Source: an uncultured Christensenellaceae bacterium
GTDB taxonomy: Bacteria; Bacillota; Clostridia; Christensenellales; UBA1242
Length of the DNA: 64,000 nt
Reading direction: 5' to 3'
Assembly: GCA_910587225.1 (NCBI GenBank)
Contig: CAJULT010000001.1
Coordinates: 1-64,000, forward strand
How positions within the stretch are numbered: the stretch's first letter is position 1; each line of letters starts with the position of its first letter. The notes under the pieces are model-generated. The model did no database searches, was not told the origin of the DNA, and worked only from the letters and a program-made list of their open reading frames with translations. A program made the translations under genes and the position numbers. Shown piece by piece: positions 1 to 7,255 of this stretch.

Positions 1-1
1 C

Positions 2-133
2 ACCGGTTCAATTCCGCCTACGGGGTTGCCTCTTCCCTTTATTTCAAGTGGCGGAACAAGCGTTATGGTTTTTATGGCGGGGATAGGTATAGCGTTAAAT
101 GTCGCAAGGCAAAGCAAGAAAATTGGGTATTGA
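2..133 (+). CDS. ftsW: FtsW/RodA/SpoVE-family lipid II polymerase, 3' end only
   Basis: Seen: an open frame enters from the left edge (first codon at 2) and stops at TGA 131-133; it carries the PTGLPLPFISSGG signature near the C-terminus of SEDS proteins and a short basic tail ending KKIGY. Family knowledge: SEDS proteins are multipass membrane glycosyltransferases that polymerise lipid II at the septum (FtsW), side wall (RodA) or spore cortex (SpoVE). Only 43 residues are visible, so the subtype is inferred from the adjacent murA-ftsQ-ftsA-ftsZ genes. FtsW is the best guess; SpoVE cannot be excluded. The stop overlaps the -35 box of the next gene's promoter. Confidence 0.85.
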   Translation, partial: TGSIPPTGLPLPFISSGGTSVMVFMAGIGIALNVARQSKKIGY

Positions 134-158
134 CAACGCTCTTTTGCTATGTTAAAAT
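130..158 (+). promoter_or_regulatory. Sigma-A promoter of the ankyrin-like gene
   Basis: TTGACA (130-135), 17-bp spacer, TAAAAT (153-158). The -35 overlaps the stop codon of ftsW. A frame that could be opened by the TTG at 130 would start inside this promoter, so the ATG at 181 is preferred. Confidence 0.75.
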
Positions 159-180
159 CAAAGGTAGCGAGGGACGAAAG

Positions 181-1761
181 ATGGATATTGATAAAGTTGT
201 TGGGCAAGTAAATAAATATTATGAAAAGCATGGCAGAGATGAAAACTATGTTATGGTAGAAGACTCAATCTTAAAGATAAATGACCCATATGATATCTAT
301 GTTTATGCTCGGGATGCCCAAGGGGCAGACATTGAAAAATGTCGAGCTGCAATTATCAATTTAGGTAACTATAAATATGTTGTTATGCTTGGTCAAGATG
401 TGCAAAATGCAGGCTATGCAATTGAGGAAGGACTTAGTAATGACGTGTTAAAACTAAAATCTGAACTTAAAGAGCAGGAAATAAATCAATTAAATCAGTT
501 GTGTAAAAATAAAAGGACGCATTATTGCTGCAATGGTCTGCTTGTAACAGCAGAGGGCAGCGATATATGTGATAGAGAGCATAAATTTTATATTGATGCC
601 GGCACTTTTAAAATGTTACAAAAAAGAATAGATGAAGGCAAACCTATTTCGCCTTGGGATTTGTATTATGCGGTAGAGGCAAACAACTATGAACTTGTTA
701 AAAAGATATTAGATTATGGCAAGATTGAGTGGTATTGGAATAGAGATGAAAAAGACAGAAAGTTTAATATTTCCGGAACTATTTATACTGAATATATGAA
801 TATGGCATTGAGTTTTCCATATACAACTCTTGGTTACGAGGCTACGGGAGTGAGTGATGTTAGAATTTTAAAAGCCATAGTGGAAAAAGGTGGCTCACCA
901 GTATATGGATTGGGCGTAAGTCCTATATACAATGCCATCGTCTTTGGCGGATTAGAAAATGTAAAATACATGGTGGAAGAATTGAAATTGCCAATATGTG
1001 AAGAGGGGCAGGTTTATATTAATCAAAAGCCAATTTATACTTATTCTGATGTTGCGACTGCATATATTTTAAGGAAAAAGGATATTTTTGAATATCTTTT
1101 AAGTTTGGGAGTAAGTGTGGATGACAAGTTTCACTGGGACTCTTATATAATAAAACAATTTGGTTTAGAAGAAAAATTTAAGCAAATAAATATACAAACA
1201 GATAAAAATAATCAATATTATTGTTCATTGAGGATGTTAATAGAGATTACAAACGATGCTGAATATCTTGAACTTATAAATAGCAAAAAATATATTGCTG
1301 CAAGAGAAGAAGTTGTGGCTAGAAAGCAAAGGGAAAAAGAAGAAAAAGATGCAAAGCTAGCTTATGAAAACTACTGTGAGGGATTGTGGGAAAAACCTTT
1401 TTCGCGTTTTACTAATATGGACTTTAAATTTTTTATAGAGGAGTTGTGTGAATATAGTTTAGGTTCAGTATGCGAATATTTGAAAAACCATCCATCAAAA
1501 ACAAGATTAAAATTTTTGGAAACAATATATCAAAAGCAGAAAGAGCATATTTGCAAAGCGCTTAGTACGGATGATACAATATCAACTGATGATGCAAGTT
1601 ATTGGCGTAAAGAATTAAACGCAAGCTTTAATGAAGTTTATGAATTGATTAAGCAAACAAAGAATAGGCAAGTAATTGAAAAATTTGAGTCTATATTTAT
1701 TAAAAATGAAGATAAGTATACATACATTGTAGAGTCTGATGAAGACGATATGCCATTTTAA
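181..1761 (+). CDS. Hypothetical ankyrin-like repeat protein inserted in the dcw cluster
   Basis: About 526 residues from ATG 181, preceded by a purine-rich GAGGGA ribosome site and its own promoter. No signal peptide or membrane segment is apparent. The middle third shows degenerate ankyrin-like helical pairs (for example DLYYAVEANNYELVKKILDYG and DVRILKAIVEKGGSPVYGL, then PIYNAIVFGGLENVKYMVEE), which in other proteins mediate protein-protein contacts. The C-terminal third is highly charged and probably helical (RKQREKEEKDAK), ending in acidic ESDEDDMPF. Codon use is more AT-rich than in flanking murA. It occupies the position where murG often lies between ftsW and murA. Function unknown; the repeat assignment is by eye and moderate. 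Confidence 0.7.
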   Translation: MDIDKVVGQVNKYYEKHGRDENYVMVEDSILKINDPYDIYVYARDAQGADIEKCRAAIINLGNYKYVVMLGQDVQNAGYAIEEGLSNDVLKLKSELKEQEINQLNQLCKNKRTHYCCNGLLVTAEGSDICDREHKFYIDAGTFKMLQKRIDEGKPISPWDLYYAVEANNYELVKKILDYGKIEWYWNRDEKDRKFNISGTIYTEYMNMALSFPYTTLGYEATGVSDVRILKAIVEKGGSPVYGLGVSPIYNAIVFGGLENVKYMVEELKLPICEEGQVYINQKPIYTYSDVATAYILRKKDIFEYLLSLGVSVDDKFHWDSYIIKQFGLEEKFKQINIQTDKNNQYYCSLRMLIEITNDAEYLELINSKKYIAAREEVVARKQREKEEKDAKLAYENYCEGLWEKPFSRFTNMDFKFFIEELCEYSLGSVCEYLKNHPSKTRLKFLETIYQKQKEHICKALSTDDTISTDDASYWRKELNASFNEVYELIKQTKNRQVIEKFESIFIKNEDKYTYIVESDEDDMPF

Positions 1762-1793
1762 CAAAAAAGCAAAGAGCAGTCTTTGCTTTTTGT
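1762..1793 (+). terminator. Rho-independent terminator after the ankyrin-like gene
   Basis: Perfect 12-bp stem AAAAAGCAAAGA / TCTTTGCTTTTT (1764-1775 and 1780-1791) with GCAG loop, directly after the stop codon. The A- and T-rich ends make it potentially bidirectional. Confidence 0.8.
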
Positions 1794-1854
1794 CTCTTTA
1801 TGTGACAGTAGGGGTTGACTCGGTGACTTAAAATCTTAGTGGCTTTAAGGCAAG

Positions 1855-1882
1855 TCTTTCCATATATAATATTATGGAAAGA
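1855..1882 (+). promoter_or_regulatory. Inverted repeat enclosing the murA -10 box and start codon
   Basis: Perfect 10-bp arms TCTTTCCATA (1855-1864) and TATGGAAAGA (1873-1882) flank TATAATAT. The loop holds a consensus -10 (TATAAT, 1865-1870) and the right arm holds the murA ATG. No good -35 lies 16-18 bp upstream and no Shine-Dalgarno precedes the ATG. The role (operator, or chance) is inference. Confidence 0.5.
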
Positions 1883-3133
1883 TTTTTTATTCAGGGCGGA
1901 AAGGCTCTACGCGGCGAGCTTAAAATTGATACCGCTAAAAATTCAATTCTGCCGCTTATGGCAGCTTCAATCATGGTGGAGGGCGTGACTACCTTTCAAA
2001 ATGTTACTAGGTATAGTGATGTACTTGTAATGAGCAAGATTATTGAAAGTTTGGGCGCGGTAGTAAGTTGGGATGGCGACAGTCTTATTATTGACAGTCG
2101 CGAGCTTTCAGGCAGCAGTGTACTTAACGAACTTGCAGGCAAATTGCGCGCCTCTGTATTTTTGCTTGGTCCAGTTTTGGCAAGGCAGAAAACAGCAAAA
2201 ATTGCTTATCCCGGCGGCTGCGAGATAGGACTTAGGCCGATTGACATACACCTTGATGGACTCAAAGCGCTTGGAGCAAAGGTTATTGATAAAAATGGTT
2301 ACATATATGCAAGTGCCGACAAAATGAGGGGCGGGGACTATGCTTTGCGTTTCGCAAGTGTGGGCGCGACCGAAAACATTATGATGGCGGCGGTGCTTAC
2401 TAAGGGGCAGACACGAATATATAATGCCGCCAAAGAGCCTGAGATAGTTGACCTTGCCTGCTATCTTAATAAGTGCGGAGCTAAAATTTCGGGTGCGGGG
2501 AGCAGCGTAATTACTATTGAGGGAGTTAAAAAGCTTTCTCGGTCGGTTAAATTTAGGCCGCTTGGCGACCGCATTATAGCAGGAACTATGCTGCTTGCCT
2601 GCGCGGCGTGCGGAGGTGAAATCACTCTAAAAAACGCAAAAGCGGAGCATAATGAGGCGTTAATTGCAAAACTTAGTCAATCTGCTTGTCAATTTGATAT
2701 TAAAAGTGATAAGATAAAAATGAGAAGCTATGGTAGGCTAAAAAGCTTTGGGAGTGTGGAAACTGCCACCTACCCTGGAATTCCTACCGACCTTCAACCA
2801 CAAATTGTAGCGCTGCAATGTGTAAGTGACGGATGCTGCATGATTGTGGAAAACCTCTTTGAATCGCGCTTTAAGCACGCAGCCGAACTTATGAAAATGG
2901 GTGCGGACATAACTTTAAAAAACAATGTTTGCTTGACGCGAGGAAGGGATAAACTTTATGGTGCAGAAGTTAAGGCGAGCGACCTTCGCGGCGGAGCGGC
3001 GCTAGTTATCGCTGGTCTAGCTGCAGAAGGCTACACCACGGTTGAAGGTGTGGAGTTTATTGATAGAGGTTACTATGAGCTTGAAAAGCAGATTTGCCTT
3101 TTGGGCGGAGATATGAAACGGGAGAAAATTTGA
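1874..3133 (+). CDS. murA: UDP-N-acetylglucosamine 1-carboxyvinyltransferase
   Basis: Catalyses the first committed step of peptidoglycan synthesis, transferring enolpyruvate from PEP to UDP-GlcNAc in the cytoplasm. 419 residues, normal for MurA. Visible signatures: N-terminal DTAKNSILP (the conserved Lys-Asn pair), GGCEIGLRPIDIHLDGLKALGA containing the catalytic, fosfomycin-sensitive Cys, and the C-terminal DLRGGAALVIAGLAAEG loop with the PEP-contacting Arg. The start at 1874 matches the family N-terminus although no ribosome site is present; a TATAAT box ends 3 nt upstream, so the mRNA may be leaderless or nearly so. Overlaps ftsQ by 4 bases, implying translational coupling. Confidence 0.96.
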   Translation: MERFFIQGGKALRGELKIDTAKNSILPLMAASIMVEGVTTFQNVTRYSDVLVMSKIIESLGAVVSWDGDSLIIDSRELSGSSVLNELAGKLRASVFLLGPVLARQKTAKIAYPGGCEIGLRPIDIHLDGLKALGAKVIDKNGYIYASADKMRGGDYALRFASVGATENIMMAAVLTKGQTRIYNAAKEPEIVDLACYLNKCGAKISGAGSSVITIEGVKKLSRSVKFRPLGDRIIAGTMLLACAACGGEITLKNAKAEHNEALIAKLSQSACQFDIKSDKIKMRSYGRLKSFGSVETATYPGIPTDLQPQIVALQCVSDGCCMIVENLFESRFKHAAELMKMGADITLKNNVCLTRGRDKLYGAEVKASDLRGGAALVIAGLAAEGYTTVEGVEFIDRGYYELEKQICLLGGDMKREKI

Positions 3134-4032
3134 AAAGAAAAGGGCTTTGGATAAGTTTGGGTGCGATTGGCGCGCTAGTGGTGATTTTTATCATACTATG
3201 TTTTACCTTGTTCTCACTTTCTAGCGTTTCAATCAACTGGCGAAATAAACCGATTGCACTTGCGGGCAGTGAACAGGAAATTATCGAAAGCGGTAAGTTT
3301 GGTTATGGCAAGAGTGTTCTTTTTAGCGGAAAGCAAAATTACATTGCAAGTCTTGAAAAAGCAAATTCATATTTGAAAGTAATCAACATTGAAACTGTCT
3401 TTCCAAACCGCTATGTTGTGCATTGCATGGAAAGACAACAAGTTTATGCCATTCCATTAAATGAGCGTATGTACATTTGTGACGACGAGTTTAAAGTGCT
3501 TGAAATTTACGAAGATGCATCCGAATTTGTTTCGGGGCAGGACAAGCCTACCTTAATAGAAAAGGGGCTTAGAGTGGAGAACAGCCTCGCTGAAAAGGGT
3601 GAGTTTTTGAAAGTGGCAAACAAGGTTGACCTATTTTCAGCTTTTATTGAAAATAATCAGTCGCTGCCCGATCAACAGGCACTTATAAAAACTATGGAAT
3701 TTGGGCAAAGACCTGATCCTAACTTCCCTGATGATGAGAAAATGACACAAACATTTGTAAAGCTTAGTTTATATGATGGACAAACCTATATTTTGTTAAA
3801 TCCTGAAAAGTTTACAAAGCAGAAAGTGGCAAAGATGATGGGAGTATATTCGAGCATATTCTCGCTTGTTGGCTCGGCGATTGATCCAGATCAACCGCTC
3901 ACCGAGGACAATACTTGGACGGCTGAAAAGCTTAGGACAAGCGTTATTGAAATCAATAATTACTATGTAGCAAGTGAGGAGCATCCGCTTGGGGATTGTT
4001 ATAGCAGGATAATTCCACCGCAAAATACTTAA
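3130..4032 (+). CDS. ftsQ: Cell-division protein FtsQ/DivIB
   Basis: Bitopic membrane protein of the divisome. About 300 residues from TTG 3130, which overlaps the murA stop as TTGA and is preceded by GGGAG at a proper distance; an in-frame TTG at 3094 has less support. Layout: short basic cytoplasmic tail (KRKGLW), one transmembrane helix (IGALVVIFIILCFTLF), then a POTRA/FtsQ-type extracytoplasmic domain with the typical YLKVINIETVFPNRYVVHC pattern. Family role: recruits and stabilises FtsL/FtsB and FtsI/FtsW. The position between murA and ftsA supports the call; sequence conservation is low as usual for this family. Confidence 0.85.
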   Translation: MKRKGLWISLGAIGALVVIFIILCFTLFSLSSVSINWRNKPIALAGSEQEIIESGKFGYGKSVLFSGKQNYIASLEKANSYLKVINIETVFPNRYVVHCMERQQVYAIPLNERMYICDDEFKVLEIYEDASEFVSGQDKPTLIEKGLRVENSLAEKGEFLKVANKVDLFSAFIENNQSLPDQQALIKTMEFGQRPDPNFPDDEKMTQTFVKLSLYDGQTYILLNPEKFTKQKVAKMMGVYSSIFSLVGSAIDPDQPLTEDNTWTAEKLRTSVIEINNYYVASEEHPLGDCYSRIIPPQNT

Positions 4033-4036
4033 AATC

Positions 4037-4072
4037 GAGGTAAAAGTTTTACATTTATTTGACTTTTACCTC
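4037..4072 (+). terminator. Terminator after ftsQ, overlapping the ftsA promoter
   Basis: Perfect 11-bp stem GAGGTAAAAGT / ACTTTTACCTC (4037-4047, 4062-4072) followed by ATTTTTCT. The right arm contains most of the -35 hexamer of the ftsA promoter, so a terminating hairpin and a restart promoter share DNA. Confidence 0.6.
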
Positions 4073-4087
4073 ATTTTTCTGTAAAAT
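4059..4087 (+). promoter_or_regulatory. Sigma-A promoter of ftsA
   Basis: TTGACT (4059-4064), 17-bp spacer, TAAAAT (4082-4087), about 20 bp upstream of the ftsA start. Confidence 0.7.
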
Positions 4088-4107
4088 ACAACTATAAGGG
4101 GCATATT

Positions 4108-5223
4108 ATGGCAAAAGATTATGCATTAGTTTTAGATATTGGCTCTTCAAAACTTAGGGCTGTACTTGCTGCGCATGGCGTTAATAACACCTTTATTGTA
4201 AAAGGAAAGGCTGTTTGTGAGTATGACGGCTACTACGAAGGAAGATTTTTAAATCCAGACGATATTGCAAGTTCAATTAAAGGGCTACTTGGTGAACTTG
4301 ATTATGTAATTTCTTCTAAGAATAGCAAAATTTATGTCGGAGTACCGGCAGAGTTTTCTTCGGTTTCACTTTCGACTTTAACCTACAATTTGGGCAGTCG
4401 AAGAAAGATAAAGCAAAGTGACCTTGAAAGCCTTTACTATATGGCAGGTGAGCGCGCTAAGAGTGGCAATGTGGAGATTATAAGCGTTAATCCTATTTCC
4501 TTCCGTTTGGACGAGGGGAGAGTATCACTTGACCCGATTGGCGAAGTTGCTATGAGCGTAACTGGCGAGCTTTCAATCATGTACTGCGTAAAAGAGTTTA
4601 TTGAACAATTTAATAATATAGTTGCTGGGCTTGGCTTTGAAAGTGTTGAATATATCAGCGAGCCGCTAAGTGAAGGGTTATTTATAATAGATAAAGAGCA
4701 GAGAGAAGACCTTAATATGGTTATCAATGTTGGTGACCTTACTACAAACGTAGGTTTTGTTAAAGGCGAGGGGCTTGTAAGCTTAACTTCCTTCTCAATA
4801 GGTGGGGGACATATTACAAATGACCTAGCAGAAGCTTTTGACCTAACGCTTACTGAGGCGGACAGACTTAAAAAACAGATTGTACTTTCACTTAAAGGTA
4901 AAGCCACTGACTGTTATGAACTTTTGACAGATCAAGGTAAAGTTACTAAAATTCCGCTTGCGACGGCTAATGACGTGGTTGCAATGAGGCTGGAAGTGAT
5001 TGCGGGGGCGATTAGTCAATGCATGCAGCTTTATAGCAGCGAATATATTCCATATCTTCCTGTATACCTTACAGGTGCAGGTGTGAGCGAGATAAAAGGC
5101 GGGCGTGACTACCTTGCAAAGTGCATGGGAAGAAACATTTCTTATGGCGTTCCACCACTTCCGGGCAAAAATAAGCCATATTTAGCTTCAATATATAGTT
5201 TAGTAGCAAGTGCGCTTGGTTAA
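4108..5223 (+). CDS. ftsA: Cell-division ATPase FtsA (actin-like), short C-terminus
   Basis: 371 residues; actin-fold ATPase that links FtsZ to the membrane and to downstream divisome proteins. Visible: phosphate-1 motif LDIGSSKLRA near the N-terminus, the FtsA-specific 1C region around residues 85-165, phosphate-2 motif VINVGDLTTNVGF and the adenosine motif YLTGAGVSEIKG. ATG 4108 follows AAGGGG. The protein is about 40-50 residues shorter than typical FtsA and ends YLASIYSLVASALG, without the linker and cationic amphipathic helix normally used for membrane binding. Own promoter upstream; ftsZ follows after 130 bp with a separate promoter. Confidence 0.92.
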   Translation: MAKDYALVLDIGSSKLRAVLAAHGVNNTFIVKGKAVCEYDGYYEGRFLNPDDIASSIKGLLGELDYVISSKNSKIYVGVPAEFSSVSLSTLTYNLGSRRKIKQSDLESLYYMAGERAKSGNVEIISVNPISFRLDEGRVSLDPIGEVAMSVTGELSIMYCVKEFIEQFNNIVAGLGFESVEYISEPLSEGLFIIDKEQREDLNMVINVGDLTTNVGFVKGEGLVSLTSFSIGGGHITNDLAEAFDLTLTEADRLKKQIVLSLKGKATDCYELLTDQGKVTKIPLATANDVVAMRLEVIAGAISQCMQLYSSEYIPYLPVYLTGAGVSEIKGGRDYLAKCMGRNISYGVPPLPGKNKPYLASIYSLVASALG

Positions 5224-5299
5224 AATTACATAAAAACCTGCGGCAATGCTGCCAAAATGAAAAAATATACAAAATTATTAAAAATTATTCATTATTTAT

Positions 5300-5328
5300 T
5301 TGGAAAATTTTTAAGTTTGTATTAAAAT
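5300..5328 (+). promoter_or_regulatory. Candidate sigma-A promoter of ftsZ
   Basis: TTGGAA (5300-5305), 17-bp spacer, TAAAAT (5323-5328), followed by AAGGAGAGGG and the ftsZ ATG. Lies in an AT-rich gap after ftsA. Confidence 0.6.
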
Positions 5329-5355
5329 AAAAACATAATAAGCAAGGAGAGGGTT

Positions 5356-6591
5356 ATGGATAACAATCAAATGAGCATGACTGGCAATGGTCAAAACAAC
5401 ATGGGAAACAATCCTATGAGTACAGCCGTTGCTAAAATTAAGGTCGTAGGTGTTGGCGGCGGCGGTAACAATGCGGTTAACCGTATGATTGATGCTGGCG
5501 TTAGCAGCGCTGAGTTTGTTGCGGTAAATACCGACAAACAAACACTTTTAATTAGCAATGCAGGCACAAGACTTCAAATCGGTGAAAGACTAACCGGCGG
5601 GCTTGGCGCAGGCGCTATTCCTGAAATCGGTCAAAAAGCAGCTGAGGAAAGTAAAGCTTCTATTACTGAAATGCTTAAAGGGACAAACCTGCTTTTCATC
5701 ACAGCTGGACTTGGCGGGGGAAGCGGCTCGGGTGCTGCACCTGTAATTGCACAAATTGCAAAAGAAATGGGAATACTTACTATTGCAGTTGTAACTAAAC
5801 CATTTAACTTTGAAGGACCAGTAAGAGCTAAAAATGCTGATACTGCTCTTGAAAACCTTAGAAAATATGTGGATGCACTTGTTGTTATTCCAAATGAAAA
5901 ACTTCTTCAAATCGTGCCTAAAACAACACCTTTAAAAGAATCATTCCGTTATGCTGACGATGTTCTTCGTCAGGGCGTGCAAGGTATCAGCGACCTTATT
6001 ACAAAACCGGGTCTTATCAACCTTGACTTTGCCGATGTGAGAACTATTATGAAAAATAAAGGTCTTGCTCACATGGGTATTGGTTATGGTCAGGGCGACA
6101 ATAGAGCGCTTGAAGCTGTAAAACAAGCTGTATCTAGCCCACTTCTTGAAACAACAATCGAAGGCGCAACAGGACTTCTTATCAATGTGAAGGGCGGAAA
6201 TGACCTCACTCAAGAAGACCTCAGTGAAGCTGCAGCACTTGCAAGAGAAGTTGTTGATGAAAGCTGCAACATCATTCTCGGTACAAGTATTGATGAAAAC
6301 ATGCATGATGAAATTGAGGTTACCTTAATTGCAACTGGTTTCCCTCTTCCTAACCAAGAGGAAAATAAGGAAGAAACTCCTGTTCAAGCAGCAAGAGGAA
6401 TTGGTAACTATGGCGAAAAGAAAGACGCGGTAGTTGCACCTCGTGGAATCTTTGGAGCTATGGCGCAAGCTAAGGCAGAAGAACGCCCAGAAGTTCAGGT
6501 TTCTGCACCAAAAACACCGGGCTCATCTCATGCAGCCGTAGAAAGCACAGTTCCACCATGGATTGAGAAACTTCGCAAAAACAAGAAATAA
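5356..6591 (+). CDS. ftsZ: Cell-division GTPase FtsZ
   Basis: Tubulin-like GTPase that polymerises into the Z ring. 411 residues: an Asn/Met/Gly-rich N-terminal tail (about 25 residues), GTPase core starting VVGVGGGGNNAVNRM, tubulin signature at residues 120-126, then a flexible linker from about residue 335 and a C-terminal peptide VPPWIEKLRKNKK that takes the place of the conserved FtsA/SepF-binding tail. The tubulin signature reads GGGSGSG rather than the near-universal GGGTGTG (both Thr replaced by Ser), while flanking residues are canonical. ATG 5356 follows AAGGAGAGGG. Monocistronic, closed by a strong terminator. Confidence 0.97.
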   Translation: MDNNQMSMTGNGQNNMGNNPMSTAVAKIKVVGVGGGGNNAVNRMIDAGVSSAEFVAVNTDKQTLLISNAGTRLQIGERLTGGLGAGAIPEIGQKAAEESKASITEMLKGTNLLFITAGLGGGSGSGAAPVIAQIAKEMGILTIAVVTKPFNFEGPVRAKNADTALENLRKYVDALVVIPNEKLLQIVPKTTPLKESFRYADDVLRQGVQGISDLITKPGLINLDFADVRTIMKNKGLAHMGIGYGQGDNRALEAVKQAVSSPLLETTIEGATGLLINVKGGNDLTQEDLSEAAALAREVVDESCNIILGTSIDENMHDEIEVTLIATGFPLPNQEENKEETPVQAARGIGNYGEKKDAVVAPRGIFGAMAQAKAEERPEVQVSAPKTPGSSHAAVESTVPPWIEKLRKNKK

Positions 6592-6597
6592 AGATTT

Positions 6598-6631
6598 AAA
6601 AAACTTTTCTTAAAACAAGAAAAGTTTTTTT
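6598..6631 (+). terminator. ftsZ terminator
   Basis: Stem AAAAAACTTTTCTT / AAGAAAAGTTTTTT with AAAAC-type loop and T run. A closely similar hairpin follows the gene at 37093-37611, and both face a convergent small XRE gene. Confidence 0.85.
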
Positions 6632-6650
6632 CACCCGTCGGGTGTTTTTT
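6632..6650 (+). terminator. Second hairpin with T run after ftsZ
   Basis: CACCC GTC GGGTG (6632-6644) followed by TTTTTT. Probably a back-up terminator; a similar CACCC/GGGTG hairpin lies at 37958-37979 on the other strand. Confidence 0.6.
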
Positions 6651-6678
6651 ATTTGTGTTTTATAAGTGGTGGACGAAG

Positions 6679-6789
6679 TTTGTCATCCTGAGCGTAGTCG
6701 AAGGATCTCACCTATAAAAAGATTCTTCGCTTTGCCACCCCACAAATGCCAAAGTCATTTGCGGGCTTTCGGTCGCTCAGAATGACAAA
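6679..6789. repeat. 111-bp intergenic dyad repeat (MITE/REP-like)
   Basis: Outer 16-bp inverted arms TTTGTCATCCTGAGCG (6679-6694) and CGCTCAGAATGACAAA (6774-6789) match at 15 of 16 positions; an inner pair GAAGGATCT...AGATTCTTC follows. The pattern resembles palindromic GTCATYCTGAGC elements scattered in many bacterial genomes. Only one copy in this window; no coding capacity. Confidence 0.7.
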
Positions 6790-6801
6790 GGGTGGGCGCG
6801 A

Positions 6802-7020
6802 TCAGAAATTTATCAAACCATCAAGTTTAATATGCATGGCTTGGGCAACTTTTGCGAGTTTGAAAGCTAGATAGTTTTTATTGTCGTCAAGAATAGTATT
6901 TAAGGCATATATAGAAATTCCGCACATCTTAGCGAACTGAGTTTTACTTAGCTTGTTATCTTGCATATATTTAATGATTTTATCGACTTTAACTCTGTTT
7001 TTTGGTGCTTTTTTGTTCAT
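6802..7020 (-). CDS. Small XRE-family helix-turn-helix protein (paralogue A)
   Basis: 72 residues; basic N-terminus KNRVKVDKIIKYMQDNKL followed by a Cro/CI-type HTH (KTQFAKMCGISIYALNTIL) and nothing else, so a DNA-binding-only regulator. About three quarters identical to the protein at 37658-37879. Start ATG at 7020 has AGGAGG upstream. It sits convergently behind ftsZ, next to a palindromic repeat, and has no partner gene. Target unknown. Confidence 0.75.
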   Translation of the reverse strand: MNKKAPKNRVKVDKIIKYMQDNKLSKTQFAKMCGISIYALNTILDDNKNYLAFKLAKVAQAMHIKLDGLINF

Positions 7021-7077
7021 TTTTCCTCCTTTTTGTTAGTCTAGCAGTTTTTTAGTTTCAATTTTTTAATTTCATAA

Positions 7078-7143
7078 CTATATACCATGTCTGCAATGGT
7101 TGATTTTTGTGCAAGATATTAGCTTTTCGTTTTTTGTGTTCAT
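7078..7143 (-). CDS. Possible 21-codon microORF upstream of the XRE gene
   Basis: ATG at 7143 follows a strong GGAGGTAAATT site and opens MNTKNEKLISC..., ending at TAG 7078-7080. The first residues echo the N-termini of the two XRE paralogues (MNKK, MNTK), so it could be a truncated duplicate, a leader peptide or chance. Weakly supported. Confidence 0.2.
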   Translation of the reverse strand: MNTKNEKLISCTKINHCRHGI

Positions 7144-7213
7144 AATTTACCTCCTATTGTAATTTTAAATTAACTTACAAGGAGTATTTTGATTTTCGTA
7201 GGTTTTCAGCAGT

Positions 7214-7246
7214 AAAAAAATTAGAGCAAGGCGCTCTAATTTTTTT
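7214..7246 (-). terminator. Terminator of the 7256-7918 gene
   Basis: Stem AAAAAAATTAGAGC / GCTCTAATTTTTTT (7214-7227, 7233-7246) with a 5-nt loop; strong in both orientations, just after the stop codon on the minus strand. Confidence 0.85.
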
Positions 7247-7255
7247 ATTTAAATT

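Noticed and set aside
130..180. TTG 130 as start of the ankyrin-like gene
   Set aside because: It is the first base of a TTGACA promoter box; ATG 181 has a ribosome site.
4437..4907. 156-codon antisense frame in ftsA
   Set aside because: Ser/Leu-rich antisense shadow without start signals.
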